NCBI GenBank assembly: GCA_036244855.1
Contig: BQKZ01000067.1
Coordinates: 94,424 to 158,423, forward strand
Length of the DNA: 64,000 bases
Source of the DNA: Temnopleurus reevesii
Taxonomy: Eukaryota; Echinodermata; Echinoidea; Temnopleuroida; Temnopleuridae
Direction: 5' to 3'
Of this stretch, positions 50,619 to 61,236 are shown one piece after another. Both the position numbers and the translations under genes were made by a program. The stretch's first letter is position 1. Each line of letters opens with the position of its first letter. The notes beneath the pieces were generated by a model, which saw only the letters and a program-made list of their open reading frames with translations, did no database searches and was not told where the DNA came from.

Positions 50619-50872
50619 TTAATGGCCGACTCGCACCTTTGCTTTTTTAAGATGCGTCGGCCCAGCGTTTTTGACAATTAAAAACGCTCTTCGAGCACAC
50701 AGTGCCCGCGGATTAGACAGTGGACTGACGTTCGGCTTACGGTCAAGGAGTGTTCGCCGAACACTAGTCCACCGTATGACCTGCGTCTTTGTGCGTCAAG
50801 GGAGCGTTTATAATTTTCAAAAACGCTGGCCCAATGCAGGCTAAAAACACGAGGGTTTGAGTCGGCTTTTAG
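50619..50872. mobile_element. Long-palindrome foldback element, family FB1, copy G
   Basis: Left end AATGGCCGACTCGCACC then TTTGC. Right end GGGTTTGAGTCGGCTTTTA. The central palindrome GTGGACTGACGTTCGGCTTA / GCCGAACACTAGTCCACCG flanks CGGTCAAGGAGTGTTC. Well preserved and non-coding. Confidence 0.9.
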
Positions 50873-51614
50873 CTAAATTTAAAGAACTCCTCTGCCATCA
50901 ACTAGAAGAGCTTTAAACGGATAGTGACTAGCTATTTTCGACTTCGTTTTTTTATCACCATTAGAAAAGGAAGTGCAGCTTTAAGGAATTCACCGAGCAT
51001 GGCTCGTTTTTCAACTCGTGTTCCTCCATCCATTACGAGGATAGATTACATCTAATGCTGATGGGTAGGGAAAAAAGAAAGGAAAATGTGAGACACCATA
51101 ACTAGTCATGATGATTGTCTGAAAAGGAACATGCAGACCCATTACCGTCTGAATTTACTAAGCGAATGGGCGGCGCAGAAGATGATGGGGGAGGGTCGCG
51201 TTTAATTGATAACAAAGAAGGAAAAAAGGTCGACCACTGGAAATCGACACGAACAGTGGTTTATAGGAAAGGGATTCGTGTAATTTCATCTGGCTTTTTA
51301 TGCATCTCGGTGATGATGGTGGTGGTGGAGGAAAGATGATGAGGATGGTAGTGGTTAACTTGGATGTAGAAAAGATGCGGGTTTGGTGTCCGAGGATGCG
51401 GGTGATGGAATGAACATTGAGTGTCACATGTTTCATGAAATATGAAATCAATATGACACAATGATACATCGTGAGAGGCGAGGCCTACCTAAATCCTCGC
51501 GTCTGACCATTTAATGTCGAACGTGTTTCAAACCACTGCTATGTACTATTCCTATGAACTTTTTAGATCGTCTCAATTCCATGTCCATTTTCTATTTCTG
51601 ATTCTTCTCATGAA

Positions 51615-51685
51615 CTCATGATGTAGCTCATTTGTTAGAGCGGCCGATCCATACGGGACGTCGTGGATTCGAGCCGCGCACATTG
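51615..51685 (+). repeat. tRNA-like segment with degraded acceptor stem
   Basis: A D-arm can be drawn (GCTC...GAGC in TAGCTCATTTGTTAGAGCG) and a T-arm with loop (CGTGG-ATTCGAG-CCGCG). Together they contain A-box and B-box promoter words at tRNA spacing. The 7-bp acceptor stem pairs at only about four positions. It is a tRNA pseudogene or tRNA-derived SINE head. Confidence 0.5.
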
Positions 51686-52319
51686 GCTGGAGCTCGGCAT
51701 TTCAAATTGGAAAGGCAGTAATGATAAGAAAATGCTGGGTCGGCTAGAAACGGCTACCCTTGGTAAAAAAATGAATATAATGAAAATATTTCCTCATCAT
51801 CATATTTTCAAGTTTAATTACTGTTATCGGAATCCTCAGGTCCATCGTCATCGTTATTTCTCAAACTTAAAACGTTTCTTTCATGTGCATCCTCTGAAGT
51901 GATTGCCGACTATAATGTATGGCTGTGGAAACTTAGACATGCTGAAATTACATAATCGATTTGTGTATAAGGCCTTACTTTTTATGTTTCATTTATCTCT
52001 AATATCTAAAATAGTTCATGACTATCTAATGAAGATGTGGAAACATTATATATCATAATCGCTCTTTATTCAAGATTATTTTTTTTTATTGAAATGGTTA
52101 AAAAAGCTTTTTCTTTCTACTCAACCCTTTTTTATGTCTGAAAAATATTCTTCGAGTCCCTTTGAATGACATAATTTAACGAATATACCATTGTATGGCG
52201 TTTGCATGCTCAAAATTGCGATAAACACTGAAATAGATACAATTTCTTAGTTTGGATATCATTCACCGTGTTATCCACAAGGCTATCGTTAAAAGCATCG
52301 AAGTGTGACGACATCATCT

Positions 52320-52560
52320 TCATCGTGACCACCAGCACTACCACCATCACTACCACCATCACCACCACCACAATCACCACCACCACCAGCACCACCACCA
52401 CCACAACCACCACCATCACTACCACCATCACCACCACCACCATCACCACCAACACCAACACCACCACCATCAACATCACTACCACCATCACCACCACCTC
52501 CAACCCTACAACCATCCCCATCACCACCACCATCATCATAATCATCATTATCATCATCCT
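52320..52560. repeat. (ACC/ATC)n trinucleotide block
   Basis: About 240 bp of CACCAC/CATCAC repeats. A 151-codon Val/Met-rich minus frame and a Thr/Ile-rich plus frame across it are artefacts. Confidence 0.93.
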
Positions 52561-53298
52561 CTTCCTGATCTCATTTTGATATACAGTATAGATTTGTAAA
52601 ACCACCGCGTAGGCACAACATATTTTGAATTTTAACATATAATTAAATAAGTAACGCGGGGGCATTGCACCTTTATGATGTTACCCCATCCTCCCAACTT
52701 GCCCACTCCCCCTTCTCCTTCTCCTCCTTCTCCTACACAAGAGCGTGATCTCATCAACATCAAGCTCTCTTAGTGATAGGAACCCCTTCATCCCACGTTT
52801 ACAAGTCGGGCTTGTCTGTAGCTGTCTGGTTCAGTCACACACATGAGTTCATTGCTAACGCATTTTCAGGGTAAAGGAGACTTATAATGCACACCCCGAG
52901 TGCAGAAGTACACAGGAGACACACTTCGCTGACTTTAGCTTGAGCTGATGAGCTTCCGTCGAGTCCAATCTGAACATTGGCGAAAGGGTCCGTTTGAAAT
53001 TTCATCACAAGGGAAATGTAAGACGATTTTATTTTATACTGCCCTGAAATAAAATAGCAAAGTAAAACTCTAGAGTCCAATGGCAAAGTGTCGCTATAAA
53101 TTTGCTGTAAAATACATACCGCATTGAACTGACACTCTGGCTACTTACCATCACAGATATGTGTTTTATGTGTTTTATGCAACAATAATTATTAAAATAT
53201 CCTTGCTAATATGTATGTTCATCATTATCATCATCGCTCTAAGTACAGTCCTCCATTGGGTAAAGTTTCGCACTCTGGTAGATACGTCCATTACGTTT

Positions 53299-53465
53299 TA
53301 CGCAGGTTATACGGAGGATTGACGGTCGGCGTACGCTCCTTAAGCGCAAACCGAACGTCAGTCTACCGTTTGATCAGCTTATATTGTGTGCTTGTGGAGC
53401 GTTTTAATTCTCAAAAACGCTGGGCCGACGCAGGCTAAAACACAAAGGTGTGGGTCCGCCTTACG
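53299..53465. mobile_element. FB1 foldback element, copy H, 5'-truncated
   Basis: Starts inside the element (GCAGGTTATACGGAGGATTG, CGGTCGGCGTACGCTCC) and continues to a complete right arm ending ACAAAGGTGTGGGTCCGCC. The expected left terminal arm is missing or unrecognisable. Non-coding. Confidence 0.75.
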
Positions 53466-53579
53466 ACATGACGATGACGATGCGTCAATACGGTGTACGT
53501 TACACGACTCAATGTCCAGGTGTAACACCGGGTAAACCGATCCTCAAAGTCCGCCAGAAATTGATCCCGAGGGGTGTCA

Positions 53580-54350
53580 GGGGAGAACACTTGATGGGGA
53601 AGAGATGACTGGTAAAGGGGATGATGTTGCGTCGGGGGTCGCACATGAGCGTACATTAACAAACTAAGTTAATGGTTGACGAACTTTCGGGGAAAAATGC
53701 GAGTTTTGAGCAGTATAGATATGATATCACATACAGCTTTTTGCTGTAGAACCTTTAAAAATTGCTTTGTGTTCTTATACAGATCTATGGTACAGTTAAA
53801 TAAATTATAATGATTAGGGAGAGCCCGGGATTACTGGTAAAGGGCTAATGTTGCAACGGGGGCGCACATGAGCGTACATCAACAACCATGTTAATGGTTG
53901 ACGAACCTTCGCGAAAAAAAACCCGAATTTGGTGCAGGATAGATTATGATATCACAAAACAGCTTCGCTATAGATTAAAAATTGTTCTTTGCTCTTATAA
54001 AGATTTGTTCTGCATTTAAAGAATTTATGATAATTAGGGGGGAACACTTGATGGGGTAGAGATCACTGATAAAGGAAATAATGTTGCATCGGGAGGAGTA
54101 AATGAGCGCACATTAAGCAACCAAGTTATTATGGCTGACGAACTTTTGCGAAAAACTAAATGCGAATGAGCAGGGAAGCTGTAGATGTGATATCAGACAC
54201 ATCTTCCCCTGTAGAACAAAAATGGGTTATTCTGTGCTCTTATACAGATCTGCTTTTCATTTACAGAAATTTATCTTTTTAAATCGTGGAGAGGACTTGA
54301 TTCGGAATAATTTCTGGTAAAGGGAAAATGTTGCGTTGGATGCGTACCCC
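53580..54350. repeat. Satellite-like tandem array, about 220-250-bp units, 3.3 copies
   Basis: Units start near 53580, 53817, 54037 and 54287 (GGGGAGAACACTTGATGGGG-type), each followed by CTGGTAAAGG..ATGTTGC, CACATGAGCGTACAT, GGTTGACGAAC, GATATCACA..CAGCT and CTTATACAGATCTG-type words. Later units are more diverged and the fourth is cut short. No conserved open frame runs across units. Confidence 0.85.
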
Positions 54351-54742
54351 TCCCCCAAATCCATTTCTATAAACTATATTTGGATACATTCTGCCCCTCC
54401 CATTTATCTTCAGAGGTAATTTTCAACATCGACGATGAAGTTGACAAAACATGTATCCTGCACACTCGAGAAAATGATAAGTCAAAATTCTCATATCGGG
54501 TAAAAGGGGAACATGGTTCTTTGTCAACTACTATTGTGTAAAATGAGCAATAACGTGTAAACAAAAAAATGAACAAAGTTTACACAATATTGCATACATT
54601 CCTGCCCAACAAACAACAATGTTTCCTTTTTTACCAGATATAAAAGCTTTTAAGAGAGCATCTCCCCAAACCGGATAAGAAACCGACCATAATCACTCCA
54701 TTCTTCTAACCTCATCTTGCACTATTTGGGGGAAATGTCTAA

Positions 54743-54913
54743 AGGAGCATTCACACATTTGCGGAAATTATCTCGGTAAACCTTGCTTGATTGAATCAAT
54801 CTGAAGATACTATGCTCAGGATACACGNAGGAGCATTCACACATTTGCGGGAATTATCTCGGTATGCCTAGCTTGATTGAATCAATCTGAAGATACTATG
54901 CTCAGGATACACG
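54743..54913. repeat. Two 85-bp near-identical copies joined at a single N
   Basis: Segments 54743-54827 and 54829-54913 match at all but about four positions. Both run from AGGAGCATTCACACATTTGC to GCTCAGGATACACG and are separated only by the N at 54828. The layout suggests an assembly join of two overlapping, non-merged haplotype or contig ends rather than a biological repeat. Confidence 0.75.
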
Positions 54914-55490
54914 TTTGGCTGATGCTAGCATATGCCTACGTCGAGCGCAAGCCGAACGTGCCCAACGTCTGTCGAGCGTTTCACCTCGTCTTTTCGAATA
55001 CAGAGAGCTCTGAATAGATTCAATTTTGATGCTCAATAACACCTTTGTGGTTACATAAAACGTATGTCCATCATTTATGTAATTTGTTAGACGTTCTATG
55101 ACTTTACAAATACGGAAGAAAGAGGCTTAGCTGATGCAAAAGCCTGACTCATACCATTGCGTTTATTGACATCGCCTGCCCAGCATTCGATCATGACCCT
55201 CCGTCAACGAAGAAATACGCTACGGTGTGCATACGTCAGGCACTACGAACATCTTGAATGTCAGTAAATCGTCTTTGCTCTGTATTTCTGCGTTTAGGGA
55301 GCGTCATGAACGTTGGGCAGCAGACGTTTGCTATAAATGCGGTGGTGTGAGTCAGGGTTAACACACGTCTACGTCGAGCGCAGGTCGAATGCCTTCAACG
55401 TCCGTCAAGAAGAGTCTTTCCTCCGTTTAGTTTTTAAAGCGTCTTTCATATTTAAAGATGGCTGGGAAGACGTCTGGCTACAAACACAAA
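54914..55490. repeat. Cluster of degenerate foldback relatives
   Basis: Around 55140-55360 a decayed inverted pair is visible: GCCTGACTCATACCATTGCG and GCCTGCCCAGCATTCGATCA on the left, against GAGCGTCATGAACGTTGGGC and GGTGGTGTGAGTCAGG on the right. CGTCGAGCGCAAGCCGAACG (54940s) and CGTCGAGCGCAGGTCGAATG (55370s) repeat. They resemble FB1 in word style but are a distinct, older family. Non-coding. Confidence 0.55.
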
Positions 55491-57240
55491 AGTGAGACTG
55501 ACCATTTCCCCAATCTCTAATCACAGGGACATCCTTCCAGCTTTAATCACTGGAGCACCACCATCGCAAACTAGCGAACAGGTGTGCCCCAGGTACCCCG
55601 GCATCCCGGGCACACTAGATGCATCGCGATCCGCTCATTATCTAACGGGCCTCTCAAAACTCATCAACAAGATGAGTTTCTGATCACAACCAGGAGAAGA
55701 AAAAAAGATAGTGACAGAGACAATGAGGAGAAAATTATAAAACAAGATGATATTGGGGTGAGGGGTGCGGAAGGATGTTGGTGATTAAACTGGTGAAAGG
55801 ATGTTGATTATTATATGTTTAAAACGTACCTTAATGATTCATGCTCTAATTATCCTATAATTTGATTACAATTGTAAATTGCTACACTGTATCACTGATT
55901 TATTCGAAGGAAAAAAATAAATGTTATTTTGAATTGAATTGAATTGAACATCAATAATCAATAATCAATAATCATTTGTAACATTACAACATGCCATACT
56001 GAGAAGCCTGCATGTAATTGCAATTTAGTCTTATTAAATTTTAACTGAATAAGAGGAACATCATCGTTTATCGAGTTCCATTTTGGCTGGAGTTCACATA
56101 CAATATCGTTATTTAAACCAGCTCTTCTTCTATCTTCTAATCATTAATCATATTATACCAAATAAAAATGATTTTTGGTTTATTCTGATTATTAAAATAT
56201 GTTCAATATTCAATATAGATATTCTTTTCAATAAAGCTTTATATCACCCCCCCCCCCCCCCACCGACCCTGTTTATGACATCAAGCATGTCCTAATATAG
56301 TTTAGTATTCGAACTTCAAAATCACTTTAAAATCTTCCCAATATGAATATGTCAGTGACCCATCTCTCTCTCTCAAAACAAAAAGCACCAAACCGCATCA
56401 TTTTGTAATTTACGCATGCGCAGAAGATTGATTTACACCTGCTGCTATCTTATTTACCCCCCCCCCCCCCCCCGCCGCATCTGTCTCTCCGTTTACAATT
56501 TTTTCTTGAGTGCAGGATGCGAGCCCGTGCCTCAGCATTCGTCAAACAATCGATCAAATTCGCATTTTCCTGAGAGACGGCGATCAAAACTCCGAATTTT
56601 TTCGTGATCGAGACGCGGAGAAAATACGAATTGAGGTGAATGGAAAATATAGAAATAGAGGTTCTGAGAGAGAAAAAAAGGTAGAAATAAATCAAGGATT
56701 GTGTGCGAGAAAAAGCGCCCCACTTCGATTTGAGAAGGCTGCATCATTTTAGCTTTCAGGGCCACGAAAGATGGTGAAATTTAAGACCACTTTACTTGGT
56801 TTGCCGCGAAATCTCGAGCTCTCTTTCGTCATCGTGTCTGTGTCGTACTTTCCTGATCTTCAATGCTATTCGCTTCGTTTCGTCTCACAAAAAACAACGG
56901 AATTTAAGATTCGTTCTCTATTTCTTATTGCTGTATATCCATATGCATTTGAAAGATCCAGTGGACACATTTTCTACAATGTAGTAAGCGGATGATATTT
57001 CGAGATGTTTTTATCATTATTTCTTTAGACTGTCCTTATACAATAAAAATCATCTGACAGTCATCTTAATAATTAGATAATTTATATAGCGCAGATACTA
57101 TATGGATATATAGTCTTACACATTATTATCGTAATTTCACCTTGATATAACCATAAGCATTCGTCTTCTCATTATTACCTCGATCCTCCATTTCTCTTTC
57201 GCCCCAGGTCCAATATAAATCTTTTCCTCCTCTCATCAAA
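55491..57240. other. Intergenic stretch with poly-C tracts, no supported gene
   Basis: AT-rich DNA with C15 at 56247-56261, C17 at 56457-56473 and short GAATT repeats near 55935. Open frames near 56416-56995 show no family resemblance or splice structure. Confidence 0.55.
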
Positions 57241-57294
57241 TGCAAGCACACATACAAACAAACAAACAAACACATACACACACACACACACACA

Positions 57295-57348
<54 letters not shown>
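57241..57348. repeat. Compound (AC)n-(TC)n microsatellite
   Basis: CA repeats to about 57297, followed without a break by about 26 CT units. Confidence 0.95.
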
Positions 57349-57354
<6 letters not shown>

Positions 57355-57607
57355 TTACCTGTCTATCTATCTACTAATCTTTCTCTCTCTCTCCTTCTTT
57401 TTTTTCTCTTTCTATTTTACACACTCTTACAAAAAAAATGTTACTGTCATTTAGTTTTAAACTTTATCCCTTTTCTCTTGTCTAATCTTTCTTCTATTTG
57501 CTCCCTTTCTCTGCATTTTTCTTTTCTACACATATCAGAATCTCCTTCTATTTACCATTCCTTCTCTTCATCCCATCTCCCATCTTCTCTAGATTATCTT
57601 CCTCTCC

Positions 57608-57830
57608 TAAAGCCTGCGTCAAAACTTTGCGTTATTAGCTTGCGTCGGCCCAGCGTTTTTGAAAGTTAAAAAAAAAACTCCCTTGACGCACAAAGACGCA
57701 GGTCATGCAGTGGACTGACGCTCGTCGTACGCTCGTTAAGCGCAAGCCAAACCTCAAGGGAGCGTTTTTAATTTCCAAAAACGCTAGGTCGACGCAGGCT
57801 AAAAACGCAAAGGTGTGACGCAGGCTTAAG
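57608..57830. mobile_element. Long-palindrome foldback element, family FB1, copy I
   Basis: Ends TAAAGCCTGCGTCAAAAC and GGTGTGACGCAGGCTTAAG, the same end variant as copy B at 18682-18951. Central GTGGACTGACGCTCGTCGTA then CGCTCGTTAAGCGCAAGCC also matches copy B, while part of the inner right arm is deleted. Non-coding. Confidence 0.88.
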
Positions 57831-58080
57831 TGCGCACGCGGGGTCCACTTCCCCGTTTAGACTCCATTTTAGGGGTATTAGTTTTCAGCCACATCGCGAC
57901 CAGCTCGGGGTAATAGGATAGCTATACCAATGCTGGTCATGTCCAGTCTCCTACATTTCGAAAACGCTTTTCTGCAAAACATACCCGTCTCCGTCTTCAA
58001 ACAGAAGAGAAAGAATATGGGAGCATTGAAGTATGTTTAATGATAGGATTTATGTGGGCCGTGAAATTCTATGACCCGGG

Positions 58081-58243
58081 ATGTGTTTCATAGAGCTGTT
58101 CATAGAAGTACGCACGTCTTTGCGCATGACTGGTTACCCCTTCTCTGGTGTTACCAAGGGTTAGCTATTAGTCATTGAGGGCAAGTAAGGATCATCAATT
58201 GTGCGCATAGTCGTATAGACCTTTTCGAACAGCTTTATGAAGC
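58081..58243. mobile_element. Foldback-like repeat, GTTTCATAGAGCTGTTC-type ends
   Basis: GTTTCATAGAGCTGTTCATA followed by CGCACGTCTTTGCGCATGAC pairs loosely with TGTGCGCATAGTCGTATAGA and TTCGAACAGCTTTATGAAGC. Imperfect inverted repeat, non-coding. Confidence 0.45.
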
Positions 58244-58438
58244 CAAAATCATGACGTTTATAATTTGGGACGTGAAGTTTGTGACGTGGGAAGCGACGTA
58301 AACCAAGAAACGAATTTGATTACCCGGTATACAAACTTTGCAACCGAGAGAATACACAAAGTTTCATACGTGGTCTTAGGACACAAAATTCACGTTCTGT
58401 AGTCGCAAGGATTGCTTAACTGGTCACAAACTTGGCAT

Positions 58439-58617
58439 CATGGGCCCAATTGCACGAAAGGGTCTCAGCTATCCTCTTTTTGCTAAGACGTCTTAACTTC
58501 TTGTACCGCCATTTTAACATATACACTTACGTTAATACGTCTATGTTAAGAGTTTGGCAGAAGAAGTTAAGAAGTCTTTGCGGATATCCAAGACCATTTC
58601 ATGCAATTGGGCCCATG
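58439..58617. mobile_element. Foldback element, family FB5, well-preserved copy
   Basis: Ends CATGGGCCCAATTGCACGAA and ATGCAATTGGGCCCATG are inverted repeats. The inner arms GCTAAGACGTCTTAACTTCT, TAACATATACACTTACG and TCTATGTTAAGAGTTTGGCA, AGAAGTTAAGAAGTCTTTGC also pair. The 106-codon frame over it is spurious. Confidence 0.8.
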
Positions 58618-59104
58618 GATCACGAAATTAACGCCCTATATTCACAACTTTCACGACCCGGTCGCAAATTCACGGTGTACATGACATATTGTTATTTGAA
58701 CTTCAAGGCCTCCATAATCACCATCTTCATCCAGAAGAGAAAGAAGACGTGATAACACGGAGAAGAAGACAGAAGGAATGGGAAAGAGAATCGTGACGAA
58801 TTCACCGAACCTAGAATCGATGCCGAGTTGTTTATTGGAAATGGTGTCTTGGAGTTCTGCTAATGGTGTTGGAATGGCGTGTGAAATAATGAACTTCTGA
58901 CGGTTGTATGTGTTATAAATAGAGGAGAGACACGATAAAATTGAAAAATTAATTGTTTGTTTACGAGTTATTGTAATATTATTTTTTTAAATGAAATAGT
59001 TAACAAGAACTCGATTATATAAAATAAATATATTTGAAAGAATGAAGACGGTCACGGAAGTGGCAGATGGGTTTGACCAGTGTCACTCTCATTTGTCGCT
59101 CTCA

Positions 59105-59470
59105 TTGTCGTTACAATCGTTATTGTCATTGTCATTGTCATTGTCATTGTCATTGTCATTGTCGTTTAAATTGTCATTGTCATTGTCGTTGTCATTTTCA
59201 ATGTCATTATTATATTCATTGTCGTTGTCATCGTCGTAATATCATTTTCATTGTCAATGTCATTATCAATGTCAATGACAATTGCTGACAATTGCAATGG
59301 TAATTGTCATGATCATTGTCATTATCATTGTCATTATCATTGTCATTGTCATAATCATTGTTATTATCGTTGTTATTGTCATTATCATTGTCGTTGCCAA
59401 AGTCATTATTATTGTCACTATAATTGTGATTATCATTGTCATTATCATTGTCATTAATATTGACTTTGTC
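59105..59470. repeat. (TCATTG)n hexanucleotide array
   Basis: About 360 bp of TCATTG/TCGTTG/TTATCA units, partly perfect near 59125-59160. It produces Asp/Asn-, Ile/Val- or His/Cys-rich frames in several reading frames on both strands, which is the mark of a non-coding array. Confidence 0.92.
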
Positions 59471-59928
59471 GTTGGCATAATCATTGTGCCATTTTACGTA
59501 AATTTTGAATTGTATGCATTGTATGTACTGGAGAACATTTTTTTTTTGCGAATATACTGCCCCGCGGAAGGTCTGGAAAAGCAAACCCCCTTTTTAACAC
59601 GTTGTGCATAATATATCGACGACAGTTCGGCAATCGCTGCTATATACAGGACATTGTTACACAAGACTATTTCCATAAGTTTTCGTTCAATCGAAGTTCA
59701 ATAAGACCAGCACAAATGAAGACTGGTATTTCAGCCAAACAGCGTGACAAAAGACTGTTATGTTTCCACGTCAGGTGTCCGTACACAATACACTGTCGTC
59801 TCGAGACCACCAAATATGAAAAACTTTCTTTTTTTTCTCGGCTGCAAATCCGTGTTTATTATTTCATATGGGGCGTAAGTGACAGATCCGACTTGACCTA
59901 TGAACTATGGTAATCGGAAACCAAGTAA

Positions 59929-60400
59929 GGATGTGACAAAAAGTGCTCGATCCTCAACCTGTTTGAAAATGGAGTGTGTAGAAGAGATGGTGAGAATCCG
60001 AAGGCAGACTCTCACTTTTGCATGTTTAGCCTGCGACGGTCGAGCGTTTTTGCTTGAGCGCAAGCCGAACGTAAGTCCGCCGTCTGATCAGAGAATACTG
60101 TGCGCTTGGAGAGCGTTTTTTTAAACAAAAAACGCTCCCTGGACGAACAGTATATATACGCAGGTCATACGGTGGACCGAAGTTCGGCGTGCGCTCCTTG
60201 AGCTCATGTCAAACGTCAGTCCATCGTCTGATCAGCGTTTACTGTGCGTCCAGGGAGCGTTTGTAAATTTCAAAAGCGCTGGACCAACGCAGGCTAAACA
60301 CGCAACGGTGTCATGGGTGTGAGTCGGCCTTAAGAATGTGACAAAAAGTGCTCCTTTACCTGTTTGGAAATGGGTTGTAGGAGAGATGGTGAGAATCTAG
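59929..60400. repeat. Direct repeats of about 66-72 bp flanking FB1 copy J
   Basis: GATGTGACAAAAAGTGCTCG ... GAGATGGTGAGAATCCG (59929-60000) and AATGTGACAAAAAGTGCTCC ... GAGATGGTGAGAATCTAG (60335-60400) are clear copies immediately outside the foldback element on each side. Confidence 0.85.
60001..60334. mobile_element. FB1 foldback element, copy J, rearranged (1.5 units)
   Basis: Left end AAGGCAGACTCTCACTTTTG. Right end GGTGTGAGTCGGCCTTAAG. It contains two copies of the inner section: AAGCCGAACGTAAGTCCGCC with GTCTGATCAG, and AAACGTCAGTCCATCGTCTG with ATCAGCG. Between them sits an extra GAGCGTTTTT...AAAAACGCTC hairpin. It is longer than other copies and non-coding. Confidence 0.85.
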
Positions 60401-60588
60401 GAACCAAGTCACACATCTATAGGTTGACTTACAGCTTTACGTTTTTAACCTTATGTTTGTGTCTCATGGGTATATCTTGTAACATAAGTGCTCATTAGTA
60501 GAACGATATTCATCAGCTAGATAAATATATGGATTCTCTAGACTACAGAGATCACCAATCACGTTATACACACGTTATCCACAGTACC

Positions 60589-60785
60589 CGGGCGGGGTTC
60601 GAACCCGTGACAAAGTACATGTAGTAAGGTTCGTCAGTTTGGTGGTGAATAGATTCTGTTTGTTCTAAGTTGCCCGCCCGAAGCTGTGAAAGAAATCACA
60701 ACACACGGCCAGGATTCAAGCCCGTGACCAAAGAGCTTCAAGTCCACTGTCATAACCACTAGACAATCCGAGTGTCCGAGCAATT
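60589..60785 (-). repeat. tRNA-derived SINE with two tRNA-like monomers
   Basis: Read on the minus strand: GTCTAGTGGTTATGACAGTG (A-box-like), then GGTCACGGGCTTGAATCCTG (B-box-like) at tRNA spacing. About 120 bases further comes TTTGTCACGGGTTCGAACCC then CGCCCGGG, a second T-arm. The repeated T-arm suggests a dimeric tRNA-derived element. No clean acceptor stem was found. Confidence 0.5.
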
Positions 60786-61236
60786 GGGTTCTTATTTTGG
60801 CAAAATGTTTGGTATGAAAAGTAAATTTTCATCATCGCATTCACCAGGTGTTCACACAAAATCGTGTGTTATAACCTGCTCAGCAGACCTGTGAAAAAAT
60901 AAAATGAAACTTTACGGTTTTTCATAAGCATTTTTTCCCCAGATCAATCTTTGTTAAAACAAATTCCAATGTTTCATTAATCTACGATCCTACAATATTT
61001 CATTTTGTCTAACCACTTTTGGTGTATCATTCTTTCTTCTTTTTAAATTGATGCGTAAAAATAGCATTTTAAGATATTTTTAAAATTTGTTCTATTTCAC
61101 ATTATCATTTTGTTTGTTTTGTTTGCATTGCTTTCATTAGTTTTGTTTTTGGAGTTGTGAGTGTGAGTTTGGTTTTGTTCGCTTACTTTTCGTTTGCTTA
61201 TTTCTTTTTTGTTACTTGGCTCGGCCAATTTGAAAT

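Larger units (their letters stand above)
48007..53298. other. Intergenic, repeat-bearing, no supported gene
   Basis: Holds a decayed foldback fragment around 48376-48510 (GCTGACTCACACATC, CGTCTGCCCAGCGTTCATGA), a tRNA-like segment (51615-51685), an FB1 element (50619-50872), a GT-rich stretch near 50360-50460 and an ACC/ATC trinucleotide block (52320-52560). The remaining AT-rich DNA shows nothing I can support. Confidence 0.6.

Noticed and set aside
51615..51685. Functional tRNA gene
   Set aside because: D- and T-arms can be drawn but the acceptor stem is broken, so it is treated as a tRNA-derived relic.
52210..52665. 151-codon Val/Met-rich minus frame
   Set aside because: Generated by the ACC/ATC trinucleotide repeat.
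53435..53662. Minus-strand 75-codon frame with a peptide (DQFLADFEDRF) that looked protein-like
   Set aside because: It spans the end of an FB1 element and the start of the satellite array, so the frame is a composite of repeats.
53580..54350. Spaced repeats considered as a CRISPR array
   Set aside because: Units are 220-250 bp, diverged and contiguous in eukaryotic DNA. There are no short identical repeats with unique spacers.
59042..59611. Dipeptide-repeat frames (Asp/Asn, Ile/Val, His/Cys)
   Set aside because: All derive from the TCATTG hexanucleotide array and occur in several frames on both strands.
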